From Streptomyces spinoverrucosus (GTDB taxonomy: Bacteria; Actinomycetota; Actinomycetes; Streptomycetales; Streptomycetaceae), in contig NZ_JADPZX010000001.1 in the NCBI RefSeq assembly GCF_015712165.1, positions 6,336,001-6,400,000 of the forward strand: a DNA stretch of 64,000 nt, read 5' to 3'. A model generated the notes under the pieces. That model had not been told where the DNA came from, searched no databases, and saw nothing but the letters and a program-made list of their open reading frames with translations. This document shows, one piece after another, positions 34,426 to 43,173 of this stretch. Numbering within the stretch: the first letter of the stretch is position 1; every line of letters begins with the position of its first letter. The position numbers were made by a program, and so were the translations under genes.

Positions 34426-34499
34426 CCCGCACCACGCAGGGCTTTGGACCTCTGACCCGGATCACGCCGCGCCCTGGACCTTTCACCAGCGCATCACAC
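34415..34499. repeat. Three imperfect 30-bp-period repeats spanning the P450-fusion stop
   Basis: TGGATCTCTGACCCGCACCA (continuing ACGC) at 34415-34437 recurs at 34445-34467 with three changes, and a weaker third copy starts at 34475. The first copy includes the last codons and stop of the P450 fusion; the others fill the 87-bp gap before the aldo/keto reductase. Confidence 0.7.
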
Positions 34500-34512
34500 A
34501 GAACGGAGCACG

Positions 34513-35487
34513 ATGAAATACCGCGAGTTCGGTCGCACCGGGTGGAAGGTGAGTGAAATCGCCTTCGGGGGCTGGCAGTTGGGCGGGCAGTGGGGCCAGG
34601 TCGACGACGAGGCGTCCATCGCCGCGCTGCTCCACGCGTTCGAGCGTGGCGTGAACTTCGTGGACACCGCCGAGCTGTACGGCGAAGGCCACAGCGAGGA
34701 GGTGATCGGCCGGGCGCTGCGGCGCTGGGACGGCGACAGGGTGTACGTCGCCACGAAGATCCAGCCGATCCGGTGGCCGGATCCGGCCGAGGACGCCCCG
34801 CAGATGGCCGGACGCTACCCCGAGTGGTACCTCCGCCAGGGTGTCGAGCAGGCGCTGAGGCGCCTCGGTGTGGAACGCCTGGACCTCTTGCAGCTGCACG
34901 CCTGGATCCCCGACGGCATCACCACCCTCGACTGGCTCGAAGTGCTGAACGCCCTCCGGCAGGAGGGCAAGATCGACAGGATCGGGGTGTCCGTCCGGGA
35001 CTACCGCCCCGAGGACGGGGTCGACCTCGCGAGGTTCGGGCTGGTCGATTCCCTCCAGGTCGTCCTCAACCTCTTCGAACAGCGCCCCCGTCAGGCGCTG
35101 TTCCCCGCCGGTGCCGGGAGCGGAGCCGCGTTCATCGCCCGGGTTCCGTTCGACTCCGGGTCGCTGATCGGCCACTGGACCGAGGACACCTACGCCACCT
35201 GGCCCGAGGACTCGGTGCCCGCCTGGCTGTTCCGCGGCGAGCGGTTCGGCCAGACGCTGCGCAGGATCCGGGCGCTCAGGGAACTCTGCGCGCCGTACTA
35301 CCCGACGCTCGCCGAGGCCGCCCTGCGCTTCACGCTGGCCTGCCCCGAGGTGTCCACCGTGATCCCGGGCATGCTGACCCCCGCCGAAGTCGACATGAAC
35401 GTCGCCTGCTCCGACGGTGCCCCCTTCCCCGAGGACCTGTTCGAGGCCCTCAAAACCCACGAATGGCCGAGGAACTTCTACCAGTGA
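34513..35487 (+). CDS. Aldo/keto reductase
   Basis: 324-aa AKR with the (beta/alpha)8 fold. The catalytic tetrad can be placed: Asp in FVDTAELYGEG, its Tyr four residues on, Lys in VYVATKIQP, and His in DLLQLHAWIP. The C-terminus carries VSTVIPGMLTPAEVDMN, the usual NADPH-binding segment. It starts 87 nt after the P450 fusion and overlaps the next gene's GTG. Would reduce or oxidise a carbonyl made by the P450, or act on a sugar. Confidence 0.9.
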   Translation: MKYREFGRTGWKVSEIAFGGWQLGGQWGQVDDEASIAALLHAFERGVNFVDTAELYGEGHSEEVIGRALRRWDGDRVYVATKIQPIRWPDPAEDAPQMAGRYPEWYLRQGVEQALRRLGVERLDLLQLHAWIPDGITTLDWLEVLNALRQEGKIDRIGVSVRDYRPEDGVDLARFGLVDSLQVVLNLFEQRPRQALFPAGAGSGAAFIARVPFDSGSLIGHWTEDTYATWPEDSVPAWLFRGERFGQTLRRIRALRELCAPYYPTLAEAALRFTLACPEVSTVIPGMLTPAEVDMNVACSDGAPFPEDLFEALKTHEWPRNFYQ

Positions 35488-36449
35488 CCGAACCCGACGG
35501 ACAGACGAAGGCTGTGCGGGCCGAACTCGACGAACAGACCAGGGCCGTCCTGGCCGAACGCGCCGCCGCGGGCGACCGCCCCATGAGGGAGGCGAGCATC
35601 GCGGAGTCGCGGGCGGCCACCTGGGGATGGCTGCCGTACATGGGCGAACCGGCGGATCTGGCCAAGGTCGAGGACCGCATCATCCCGTCGCGCACCGCCG
35701 AGATCCCGGTGCGCATCTACACGCCGCACGGCGAAGGCCCGTTCCCGGCCCTGGTGGTCTTCCACGGCGGTTGCTGGATCGTCGGGAACATCCACCTCTC
35801 CGACCGGCCCCATCGGGTTCTTGCCGCCACAACCGGATGCGTCGTGGTGGCCGTCAACTACCAGAAGGCTCCCGAGCACCCCTTCCCGGTCCCGCTGGAG
35901 GACTGCTGCGCCGGCTATGCCTGGACCACCGAGCATGCACGTGAACTCGGCATCGACCCCGCTCGGATCGGTGTCGCCGGTGACAGCGCGGGCGGCAATC
36001 TCGCCGCCGCGGTGTGCCTGAGGGCACGTGACCTCGGCGAGCGGGCGCCGGCCGCGCAGGTCCTCGTCTACCCGGCCCTCGACCCGGGCCTCGACACGGC
36101 GTCGGCGAGGGACTACGCGGAGGGATTCGGCCTCACCACCGAGGACATGCGCTGGTCATGGCAGCAGTACGCCCCCGACGAAGAGGTGCGCCTGAGCTCC
36201 TGGGTCAGCCCGTCGCGGGCGAGTTCGCTGGAAGGCCTGCCTCCGGCCGTGGTGGTGACCGCCGGGTTCGACATCCTTCGGGACGAGGGACTGCTGTATG
36301 CCGAACGGCTGGCCGCGTGCGGGGTGCCCACGGTTTCCCTCCACTACGAGGACTCCACCCACGGGTTCCTCTGGATCGGTGGTGTCCTTGAGGTCTGCCA
36401 CCGAATGCTGGGCGACGTCCGCGACGCACTGCACCGTCTCTGGGCCTGA
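35484..36449 (+). CDS. Alpha/beta hydrolase (HSL-type esterase)
   Basis: About 321 aa, hormone-sensitive-lipase-type hydrolase. The oxyanion motif is VFHGGCWIVGN (HGG-C in place of HGGG), the nucleophile elbow GDSAGGN, the acid in FDILRDEG and the His in STHGFLW. The GTG at 35484 overlaps the upstream TGA (GTGA) and is preferred; an ATG at 35463 in the same frame is the alternative. It ends 2 nt from the convergent LacI gene. Probably hydrolyses an ester or lactone produced by the two preceding enzymes. Confidence 0.9.
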   Translation: MTEPDGQTKAVRAELDEQTRAVLAERAAAGDRPMREASIAESRAATWGWLPYMGEPADLAKVEDRIIPSRTAEIPVRIYTPHGEGPFPALVVFHGGCWIVGNIHLSDRPHRVLAATTGCVVVAVNYQKAPEHPFPVPLEDCCAGYAWTTEHARELGIDPARIGVAGDSAGGNLAAAVCLRARDLGERAPAAQVLVYPALDPGLDTASARDYAEGFGLTTEDMRWSWQQYAPDEEVRLSSWVSPSRASSLEGLPPAVVVTAGFDILRDEGLLYAERLAACGVPTVSLHYEDSTHGFLWIGGVLEVCHRMLGDVRDALHRLWA

Positions 36450-36451
36450 CG

Positions 36452-37524
36452 TCAGCAGACCGGGCCGGTAGAACCGCGCACCACCAACTGCGGGGCGAGG
36501 CTGAATTCCCGTGTCTCGCCGTCGAGGCCGTTGTCGAGGCGTTCGACCGCGGCTTGGACGGCGAGCCGGGCCAGCTGCCCGGCGTCCTGACGGACGGTGG
36601 TGAGGCTGATGTGGGCGAGCTGCGCGGAACGGATGTCGTCGTATCCGACGATCGAGACCCGACCGGGGACATCGATGCCGGCCCGCCTCAGCTCGATGAG
36701 GAGTCCGATGGCGCACTGATCGCTGCCGGCCACGACGGCGGTGGGCAGGGTGCCCGCGTCCAGCAGGGAGTGGGCGGCCTCGGAACCGGAGTGCTCGGTG
36801 TAGTCGCCGGGCACCACCCTCGCCCGGCCCCCAGCCCGTGGTCGCGCATCGCGGCCAGGTAGCCCGCGCGCCGTTCGGCCGCACCGGGGCGTTCGCCGCC
36901 GTCGACGTGGACGATGTCGCGATGCCCCAGGGAGACGAGGTGGTTTACGGCGAGACGGGCCCCCTCGTCGTCGGCGGTGTGGACCGCGTCGAACACCGTC
37001 TGGGTCGGCGGGCGGCCGATCTCCACGACCGGGACCTGGATGCCCAGGTCGGCGGGCCATGCCTCGCGCGCTCCGATCAGGATCACCGCCTCGCAGCGGG
37101 AGGCCATGAGCGCCTCGACCGCACGCCGCTCGCTGCGGCTCGGGACCACCGCGCTGAGCACCACGTCATAGCCGACCTCCTCGGTGGCGGCGTAGACGCT
37201 CTCGATCAGATCGGCGTGGAAGGATTCCTGGGCGCTGAACATCACGCCGATCAGGCGGCTGTTGCGGCGCCGCAGCGACTGGGCGGCCTGGTCGGGGCGG
37301 TAGCCGAGTTCGGCGGCGGCCGCGCGCACCCGCTCCCGGGACTCGGCACTCGGGCCGGGCGCGTCACGTATGACCAGCGAAGCCGTCGCCCGCGACACGC
37401 CCGCGCGGCGGGCGACGTCCATCAGGGTCGGCCGTCGCCCGGTGCCCGCCGCCGAGCCCGCCGCCTGGCCGTCCTTCGGGCCGTCCTTCGGACCCGAGGG
37501 ACGGGGCGCCTTTGGGCTGGGCAT
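36452..37524 (-). pseudogene. LacI-family regulator, one frameshift in a G5/C5 run
   Basis: A LacI-type repressor: helix-turn-helix LMDVARRAGVSRATASLVIR and hinge, followed by a periplasmic-binding-like core (IGVMFSAQESFHADLIESVY through VVAGSDQCAIGLLIELRRAG and SIVGYDDIRSAQLAHISLTT). GGAGG precedes the ATG at 37524. The frame breaks near 36828-36832 at a five-base C run (G on the coding strand). One added G gives a continuous DHGLGGRARVVPGDY and a full protein of about 357 aa. It lies beside two copies of the CTTAGATCGATCTAAG palindrome, its likely operator. Natural loss or base-call error cannot be separated here. Confidence 0.85.
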
Positions 37525-37578
37525 GGGACCTCCGGGGCCTCGACTGTGGCACGGCGCTGACCGCACCGTCTGTAGCAG

Positions 37579-37594
37579 TATAGATCGATCTAAG
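37579..37594. promoter_or_regulatory. LacI-type operator copy 2
   Basis: TATAGATCGATCTAAG matches the perfect palindrome at 37646-37661 except at its first two bases. It lies 55 nt upstream of the LacI-family start, in the divergent region shared with the Gfo/Idh operon. A TTGACG box at 37602-37607 between the two operators could be a -35 element of the rightward promoter. Confidence 0.65.
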
Positions 37595-37645
37595 CTAACC
37601 CTTGACGGCGGGCTTCAGGCGTCACATCATTCCAGTCAGATGATA

Positions 37646-37661
37646 CTTAGATCGATCTAAG
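37646..37661. promoter_or_regulatory. LacI-type operator copy 3 (perfect palindrome)
   Basis: CTTAGATCGATCTAAG is a perfect 16-bp palindrome. Its last base is the first of the ribosome site GAGGAG for the gene starting at 37672. A repressor here would block transcription start or elongation. Spacing from copy 2 is 67 bp centre to centre, permitting looping. Confidence 0.8.
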
Positions 37662-37671
37662 AGGAGTGCTC

Positions 37672-38670
37672 ATGCGGATCGCTCTCATCGGATGCGGGCG
37701 CATCGGGCGGGTCCACGCCGAATCGGTCGCCCTGCACCCGAAGGCCGAACTCGTGCGGGCCTGCGATGCCGTCGAGAGCGCCGCCCGGGAGGTCGCCGAG
37801 CGGTTCGGAGGCCTGCCCGGCTCCGATGCCGACGCGGTCCTCGCCGACCCCGGCGTCGACGCGGTGGTCATCGCCTCGCCGACCCCCACCCATGTCGACC
37901 TGCTGACCCGCGCCGTCGAGACCGGCAAGGCCGTGATGTGCGAGAAGCCGATCGATCTCGACCTCGCCCGGGTCGACGACTGCCGGACCTGGATCGGCGC
38001 CGCCGCGTCCCGGGTCATGGTCGGCTTCAACCGCCGCTTCGACCCCTCGTTCCGCGCGGTGCGCGAGCGCGTCGCGGCCGGCGAGATCGGCCGGCTGGAG
38101 CAACTCGTCATCATCAGCCGCGACCCGGCCCCCTCTCCGGCGGAGTACCTCGCGAGCTCCGGCGGCCTGTTCCGGGACATGACCATCCACGACCTCGACA
38201 TGGCCCGCTTCTTCCTCGGCGAAGTCGTCGAGGTCTCGGCCATGGGCAGCAACCTGGTCGCCGACTACATCGCGGACCTCGGCGACATCGACGGCGCGAT
38301 GGTCACCCTGCGCGGCGCGGACGGCGCCCTCGCCCACATCACCAACAGCCGCCGCTGCACGTACGGTTACGACCAGCGCCTGGAGGCGTTCGGCGCGCTC
38401 GGCGCGCTCGGCGTGGACAACCTGCGCCCCGACGGCGTCCGCGCGTACGGCGCCCGGGCGACCGAGGCCGCCGCGCCCTACCTCGACTTCTTCCTCGACC
38501 GCTACACGCCCGCCTACCGCGCCGAACTCGCCCACTTCATCGAGGCGATCGACAGCGGCACGGAGCCGACGCCCGGCTTCGAGGACGGCCGTGCCGCCCT
38601 CGTCCTGGCCGACGCGGCGGAGCAGAGCCTGCGCACCGGACGGGTCGTGACCGTCGGAGGCGCGCGATGA
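37672..38670 (+). CDS. Gfo/Idh/MocA-family dehydrogenase (inositol 2-dehydrogenase-like)
   Basis: 332 aa. N-terminal NAD-binding fold RIALIGCGRIGRVHAES; the signature EKPIDLDLARV supplies the catalytic Lys; FRDMTIHDLDMARF holds the His/Asp active-site pair typical of inositol dehydrogenases; the C-terminal part is the beta-sheet substrate domain. The ATG at 37672 is preferred over a GTG at 37666 because GAGGAG gives better spacing. First of a four-gene operon under the LacI-type operator. Probably oxidises myo- or another inositol or sugar. Confidence 0.92.
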   Translation: MRIALIGCGRIGRVHAESVALHPKAELVRACDAVESAAREVAERFGGLPGSDADAVLADPGVDAVVIASPTPTHVDLLTRAVETGKAVMCEKPIDLDLARVDDCRTWIGAAASRVMVGFNRRFDPSFRAVRERVAAGEIGRLEQLVIISRDPAPSPAEYLASSGGLFRDMTIHDLDMARFFLGEVVEVSAMGSNLVADYIADLGDIDGAMVTLRGADGALAHITNSRRCTYGYDQRLEAFGALGALGVDNLRPDGVRAYGARATEAAAPYLDFFLDRYTPAYRAELAHFIEAIDSGTEPTPGFEDGRAALVLADAAEQSLRTGRVVTVGGAR

Positions 38671-39716
38671 AGCCGGTCCGCTGGGGCATGCTCTCGACGG
38701 CCGGGATCGGGCGGGTGGTGGCCGCCGCCCTGCGGACCTCGCCCCACGCGGACCTGGTCGCCGTCGGCGGGCGCGACGCCGATCGCGCCCGCCGCTACGC
38801 CGAGGACATCGGAGCGGAGCTGAGCTTCGGGTCGTACGACGAACTGCTCGCCCGCGACGACATCGACGCGGTGTACGTCCCGTTGCCCGTCTCGATGCAC
38901 ACCGAATGGACGATCAAGGCGCTGGAAGCCGGCAAACACGTGCTGTGCGAGAAGCCGTTCGCGGTGACCGCCGCCGACGCCGTGCGCTGCTTCGACGCGG
39001 CAGAGGCCGCCGGGCGGCTGTGCGTCGAGGGCCTGATGTACCGGCACCACCCGCAGACACAGCTCGTACGCAAACTGGTCACCGATGGCGCGATCGGGCA
39101 ACTGGCGTACATCCGGGCGGCATTGACGGTATCCGCCCCGCCCGGTGACATCCGGCGCACCACCGCCCTCGGCGGCGGTGCCTCGCTGGACCTGGGCTGC
39201 TACTGCGTCAGCGCGATCCGGCTGCTGGCCGGCCATCCGCGGCGCGTGCACGCCGCGCGTGTCCTCGACCACGCCGAGGGCAGCGAAGGAACGGACCTGC
39301 GGCTGGCCGCGACGCTGGAGATGCCGGGCGGCGTCCTGGCTCAGTTCGACGTGGCCCTGGACTTCCCCAGGCGCGACGAACTGGAGATCATCGGCACCGA
39401 GGGGAAGATCACCGTCCCGGATCCGTGGCTGTGCCGCACCGGACACATCGAGCTGCAACGCGCCGGAGTGCCCCGCCGGTTGCCGGCCGACCCGGACGGG
39501 ACCTTCGCGCTGACCTTCGCCGACGACCCGGACAACGCCGACGCCTACCGGATCGAGTTCGAGGCCGCCTCGCACGCCATCACCCAGGGTACGGCTCCGC
39601 TGTTCGGGCGCGCCGACGCCGTCGACCAGGCCGAAGTGGTCGACGCGATCCGCCGCGCCGCCGCGCTCGGCGCCCCCGTCGCACCGGCACCTTCCGTCGC
39701 CGCCGTAGACCTTTAG
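38667..39716 (+). CDS. Gfo/Idh/MocA-family dehydrogenase
   Basis: 349 aa. The dinucleotide fold starts VRWGMLSTAGIGRVVAAAL; the Lys-containing EKPFAVTAADAVRCFDAAE and the later GGGASLDLGCYCVSAIRLL match D-xylose/trans-dihydrodiol dehydrogenase-like members. The ATG overlaps the previous stop (ATGA), so it is coupled. Second enzyme of the operon; with its neighbours it could oxidise and re-reduce a sugar in sequence. Confidence 0.92.
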   Translation: MKPVRWGMLSTAGIGRVVAAALRTSPHADLVAVGGRDADRARRYAEDIGAELSFGSYDELLARDDIDAVYVPLPVSMHTEWTIKALEAGKHVLCEKPFAVTAADAVRCFDAAEAAGRLCVEGLMYRHHPQTQLVRKLVTDGAIGQLAYIRAALTVSAPPGDIRRTTALGGGASLDLGCYCVSAIRLLAGHPRRVHAARVLDHAEGSEGTDLRLAATLEMPGGVLAQFDVALDFPRRDELEIIGTEGKITVPDPWLCRTGHIELQRAGVPRRLPADPDGTFALTFADDPDNADAYRIEFEAASHAITQGTAPLFGRADAVDQAEVVDAIRRAAALGAPVAPAPSVAAVDL

Positions 39717-39735
39717 GCCCTTGAGGAGTCCCACC

Positions 39736-40902
39736 ATGCCCGCACCCCTGCGCGTCGGCATCGTCGGCTGCGGCAACGTCGCGCTGAACTTCCATGTACC
39801 CGCCTACCAGGCGGAACCGGACCGCTTCACCATCACCGCCCTGGCAGACACCACCCCCGAACGGCTCGAACTCGGCCGTACGGGCACGGGCCTGACTCCC
39901 GAGCAGGTCCACGGCGACCCACTCGACCTCATCGCACGCGACGACGTCGACGTCATCGACGTATGCACCCCTCAACACCTGCATCGTGACCTCGTGGTCG
40001 CCGCGGCGGCCGCGGGCAAGCACATCCTGTGCGAGAAGCCGCTGGCCGCCACCCCCGCCGACGCCGCGGCCATGGTCAGGGCCGCGGACGAGGCCGGGGT
40101 GGTGCTCGGCGTCGTACACAACTACCTCTTCTTCCCCGAGATCATCGCCGCTCGTGAGCTGATCGACGACGGAGCGATCGGCGAAGTGCGTACGGTCACC
40201 GTCGACATGCTCGGTGTCGTCGACTCGCCGGGTGCCGCCGGCTACCGCCCTCGGTGGCGCCACGACCCCGCCGCGGCCGGCGGCGGAGTGCTGATGGACA
40301 TGCTCCACGGCGTCTACCTCGCCGAACACTTCCTCGACGAGCCCGTCGAGCGGGTGTCGGCCTACGTCGACGCCGCGACCCCCGGTGACGCGGTCGAAGG
40401 GCTGGCTTTGTGCCGCCTCGAATCCGCCCGCCGCGCCGCACTGGTCAACATCGGCTGGGGATTCGGTCCCGGCGGCATCCGGATCAACGGCTCCAAGGGG
40501 CGCATGGTCCTGCGCTATCGCGACGAAGGCACCATCCCCTGGGCCCCCTTCGAGGCAATGGCCCTCACCACCGAGTCCGGCACCGAGACCGTCGGTCTTC
40601 CCCCGGGACAGGAACTCGGCCCCCTGGTCGCGGACGCGCTGCGGATCACCGTCGCCGACTTCGCCGATGCCGTCGCCGCGGGCCGGGCCCCGGCCGGTTC
40701 CGGACGTGCCGCCCTGCGCACGCTGGAGGCGACCGTCGCCGCCTACGCCTCCGCGGCCCTCGGCCGCAGCGTCGACATCCCCCTGCCCCCCGACGGTCCC
40801 GTGCACCGCCAGGGCGTCATCGGTCTCGCCGAACTCGACATCCCCGCCACCTCGAGCGTCCGCACCCGCGGCCTCTTCGGACTGACCCCCAACGGGAGCT
40901 GA
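39736..40902 (+). CDS. Gfo/Idh/MocA-family dehydrogenase
   Basis: 388 aa. Rossmann start LRVGIVGCGNVALNFHVPAY, catalytic Lys in EKPLAATPADAAAMV, and GGGVLMDMLHGVYLAEHFL in the active site. It is longer than the two preceding members because of a C-terminal extension after about residue 330. GAGGAG lies 8 nt before the ATG and it starts 19 nt after the previous stop. Third dehydrogenase of the operon; substrate not assignable. Confidence 0.91.
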   Translation: MPAPLRVGIVGCGNVALNFHVPAYQAEPDRFTITALADTTPERLELGRTGTGLTPEQVHGDPLDLIARDDVDVIDVCTPQHLHRDLVVAAAAAGKHILCEKPLAATPADAAAMVRAADEAGVVLGVVHNYLFFPEIIAARELIDDGAIGEVRTVTVDMLGVVDSPGAAGYRPRWRHDPAAAGGGVLMDMLHGVYLAEHFLDEPVERVSAYVDAATPGDAVEGLALCRLESARRAALVNIGWGFGPGGIRINGSKGRMVLRYRDEGTIPWAPFEAMALTTESGTETVGLPPGQELGPLVADALRITVADFADAVAAGRAPAGSGRAALRTLEATVAAYASAALGRSVDIPLPPDGPVHRQGVIGLAELDIPATSSVRTRGLFGLTPNGS

Positions 40903-40905
40903 CCC

Positions 40906-41832
40906 ATGGAACTGTGCCTCTACACCGACTCGGTCCCCGACCTCTCCCTGGAGGAGGCCCTTGACCTCACCGTCCGGATCGGCGGCACCGCCGTCGAGAT
41001 AGCCGCCGGCGGCCAGTCCAGCGCCCCGCACATGGACGTCTTCGCACTCGTCGAGAACGCCGGGGAACGCCGGAAGTTCACCGACGCGCTCGCCTCCCGG
41101 GGCCTGCGCATGGGCGCGGTGAACTGCTCGGCCTGGCCCATGCACCCCCGGCACGGCGCACGGCACGTCGAGATCATGGAGGCGGCGGTACGGCTCGCCG
41201 AACAGCTCGGCGTCGACAAGATCGTGACCATGACCGGCAACCCGGGCGAGTCGCCCGACGCCCGGCTCACCAACTGGATCTTCTACCCCTGGCCGCCGGA
41301 GAACATCGAACTCCTCCACCGCCAGTGGGACGAGACCATCGCCTTCTGGCAGAAGTTCGCACCCTTCGCCGCCGACCACGGCATCGAGCGGATCGCACTG
41401 GAACTGCACCCGCTGCACATGGTCTACAACGTGCCCACGCTCCTGAAGCTCCGCGAGGCGGTCGGCCCGATCATCGGCGCCAACGTCGACCCCAGCCACA
41501 TGTTCTGGCAGCGGATGGACCCGGCCGCCGTGGTCCGCACGCTGGGCCCGGCGGTCCACCACGTCCACCTCAAGGACGTCGAATACCGCGTCGACCAGCT
41601 CGCGCTGGCCGGCGTCCTCGACAACCGTCCCTATGCCACTCCCGAGGAGCGGGCCTGGACCTTCCGCACGGTCGGCCACGGCCACGGCACCGAGTTCTGG
41701 GCCCCGTTCATCGAGGCGCTGGCCGAGGTCGGCTACGACGACATCGTCAGCATCGAGAACGAGGACCCCGTCCAGGACGCAGTTGAAGGCGTCATCGACG
41801 CCGCCCGCTTCATCAAGCCGCTCCTGCGCTGA
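40906..41832 (+). CDS. Sugar phosphate isomerase/epimerase-like TIM-barrel protein
   Basis: 308-aa xylose-isomerase-like TIM barrel. Start MELCLYTDSVPDLSLEEALD and metal-binding segments IALELHPLHMVYN, IIGANVDPSHMFWQRMDP, VHHVHLKDVEY and DIVSIENEDPV are clear. It is 4 nt after the third dehydrogenase. Inosose isomerase/dehydratase and keto-sugar epimerase relatives of this fold act directly after Gfo/Idh dehydrogenases, which fits its place as last gene of the LacI-controlled operon. Confidence 0.91.
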   Translation: MELCLYTDSVPDLSLEEALDLTVRIGGTAVEIAAGGQSSAPHMDVFALVENAGERRKFTDALASRGLRMGAVNCSAWPMHPRHGARHVEIMEAAVRLAEQLGVDKIVTMTGNPGESPDARLTNWIFYPWPPENIELLHRQWDETIAFWQKFAPFAADHGIERIALELHPLHMVYNVPTLLKLREAVGPIIGANVDPSHMFWQRMDPAAVVRTLGPAVHHVHLKDVEYRVDQLALAGVLDNRPYATPEERAWTFRTVGHGHGTEFWAPFIEALAEVGYDDIVSIENEDPVQDAVEGVIDAARFIKPLLR

Positions 41833-42207
41833 CCGGCAGCCGGCACACGGGGCTCTCCATGGTCCCTGCGCAAAAGCAAAGAGCTCCACCCTTTCGATGT
41901 AGTGACCAAGCTGCCTCACCTCGCCCCGAACGCCAACATGATGCTTTCCCGCTCGGTGGCGTGGTCGTAGGGAGCACCATGTCGGCCCACGACGCGGTCC
42001 CGCCCCAGGCAGAACCTCAACACCTACAAGGCCACCACCCACTTCAATGGGCCCAAGGGAATCTGGCCCGTGCAGCACTTGCGTCGGCTCGGCCGCTGTG
42101 GCGTCCATGAACACCAGAAAGCGAGTGTCCTCGGTGAGCAGGGAAGGGTGTGCGGATCAGGATGCGGAGGTCTGAACAGGGGACGCCGATGGGCATCGAC
42201 GCGGGAG
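41833..42207. other. Intergenic region between sugar operon and BVMO block
   Basis: 375 bp between convergent operons with no gene that I can support. Base composition falls toward 60 percent GC around 41860-42070 and short, shifting open frames here (for example TYKATTHFNGPKGIW in one frame) suggest decayed coding sequence. I do not recognise the source. Confidence 0.4.
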
Positions 42208-43152
42208 TCAGCTCAGTCCGAGCCCGCGCTTCAGCGAGGCCAGCGCCTCTGCGATCATCCGCCTCGAGACCGCCGCATCGTGCGCCAGGACCGACCCGTG
42301 GAACGTGCCGGGGTACAGCCTGAGCTCCACCGGCACGTCCGCCTGTGCCAGGCGCTGCGCATAGTCGATGCCCTCGTCGCGCATCGGGTCGTACTGGCAG
42401 GTGACCACGGTCGCGGGCGGCAGGCCGGAGAGGTCCTCGGCGCGCGCGGGGGCCGCGTACGCGGGCACGTCGGCGGCACCACGGCGGCCCGGGCCGAGAT
42501 AGGACTCCCAACTGAACTCGGCCATGGGGCGGTTCCACAGCGGTGTGTCGACGTAGGCGCGCATCGACGGAGTGTCGAGCCGGTCGTCGAGTTCCGGGAT
42601 GCCCAGGTACTGGTAGCAGAGGGACGGACCGCCGCGGTCGCGCGTGAGCAGGGTGAGGGCCGCGGCCAGACCGGCGCCCGCGCTCTCGCCGTAGACCGCC
42701 AGGCGGTCCGGGGCGATGCCCAGCTCCGTCGCCGACTTCGCGACCCACAGGAGTGCGGCATAGCAGTCGTCGAGGCCGGCGGGGTAGGGATTCTCTGGTG
42801 CGAGGCGGTAGTCGACCGACACCACGACCACACCGGCTTCCGCGGCCATGCGGGTGGTGGAGGCGTCGAACGTCTTCGGTGCTCCGAAGACGAATCCGCC
42901 GCCGTGGATGTAGAGGACGCCGGGTCGTGGCCCGTCCTGTCCGGACGGGGTGTAGACGCGCACGGTCACGTCGGGGGCGTCGGCGGGGCCGGGGATGGTG
43001 CGGTCCTGGATGTCGACGGGGACGGGCGGCTCGTACGGCGGTCCCGCCGAACCCGTCACCGACTGGGCGCGGAGCGTCTGCAGGTCGTCGGGACCGAAGA
43101 CCGGGAGCAAGGAGATCAGCGGTGCGAGTTCGGGATCGTACGCGTAGGACAT
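42208..43152 (-). CDS. Alpha/beta hydrolase (HSL-type esterase/lactonase)
   Basis: 314 aa. Oxyanion motif YIHGGGFVFGA, nucleophile elbow YGESAGAGLAAAL, acid in QYDPMRDEG and His in TFHGSVLAHD. Cytoplasmic; no signal peptide. It lies 21 nt after the Baeyer-Villiger monooxygenase gene and is last in the TetR-ADH-SDR-BVMO-esterase unit. Expected to open the ester or lactone made by that monooxygenase, giving an alcohol plus acid or a hydroxy acid. Confidence 0.92.
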   Translation of the reverse strand: MSYAYDPELAPLISLLPVFGPDDLQTLRAQSVTGSAGPPYEPPVPVDIQDRTIPGPADAPDVTVRVYTPSGQDGPRPGVLYIHGGGFVFGAPKTFDASTTRMAAEAGVVVVSVDYRLAPENPYPAGLDDCYAALLWVAKSATELGIAPDRLAVYGESAGAGLAAALTLLTRDRGGPSLCYQYLGIPELDDRLDTPSMRAYVDTPLWNRPMAEFSWESYLGPGRRGAADVPAYAAPARAEDLSGLPPATVVTCQYDPMRDEGIDYAQRLAQADVPVELRLYPGTFHGSVLAHDAAVSRRMIAEALASLKRGLGLS

Positions 43153-43173
43153 CGTGCCTCCTCGGGAGCGGCG

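Noticed and set aside
39580..42114. 844-codon minus-strand frame opposite the Gfo/Idh operon
   Set aside because: Antisense of intact dehydrogenase and isomerase genes; typical GC-rich shadow.
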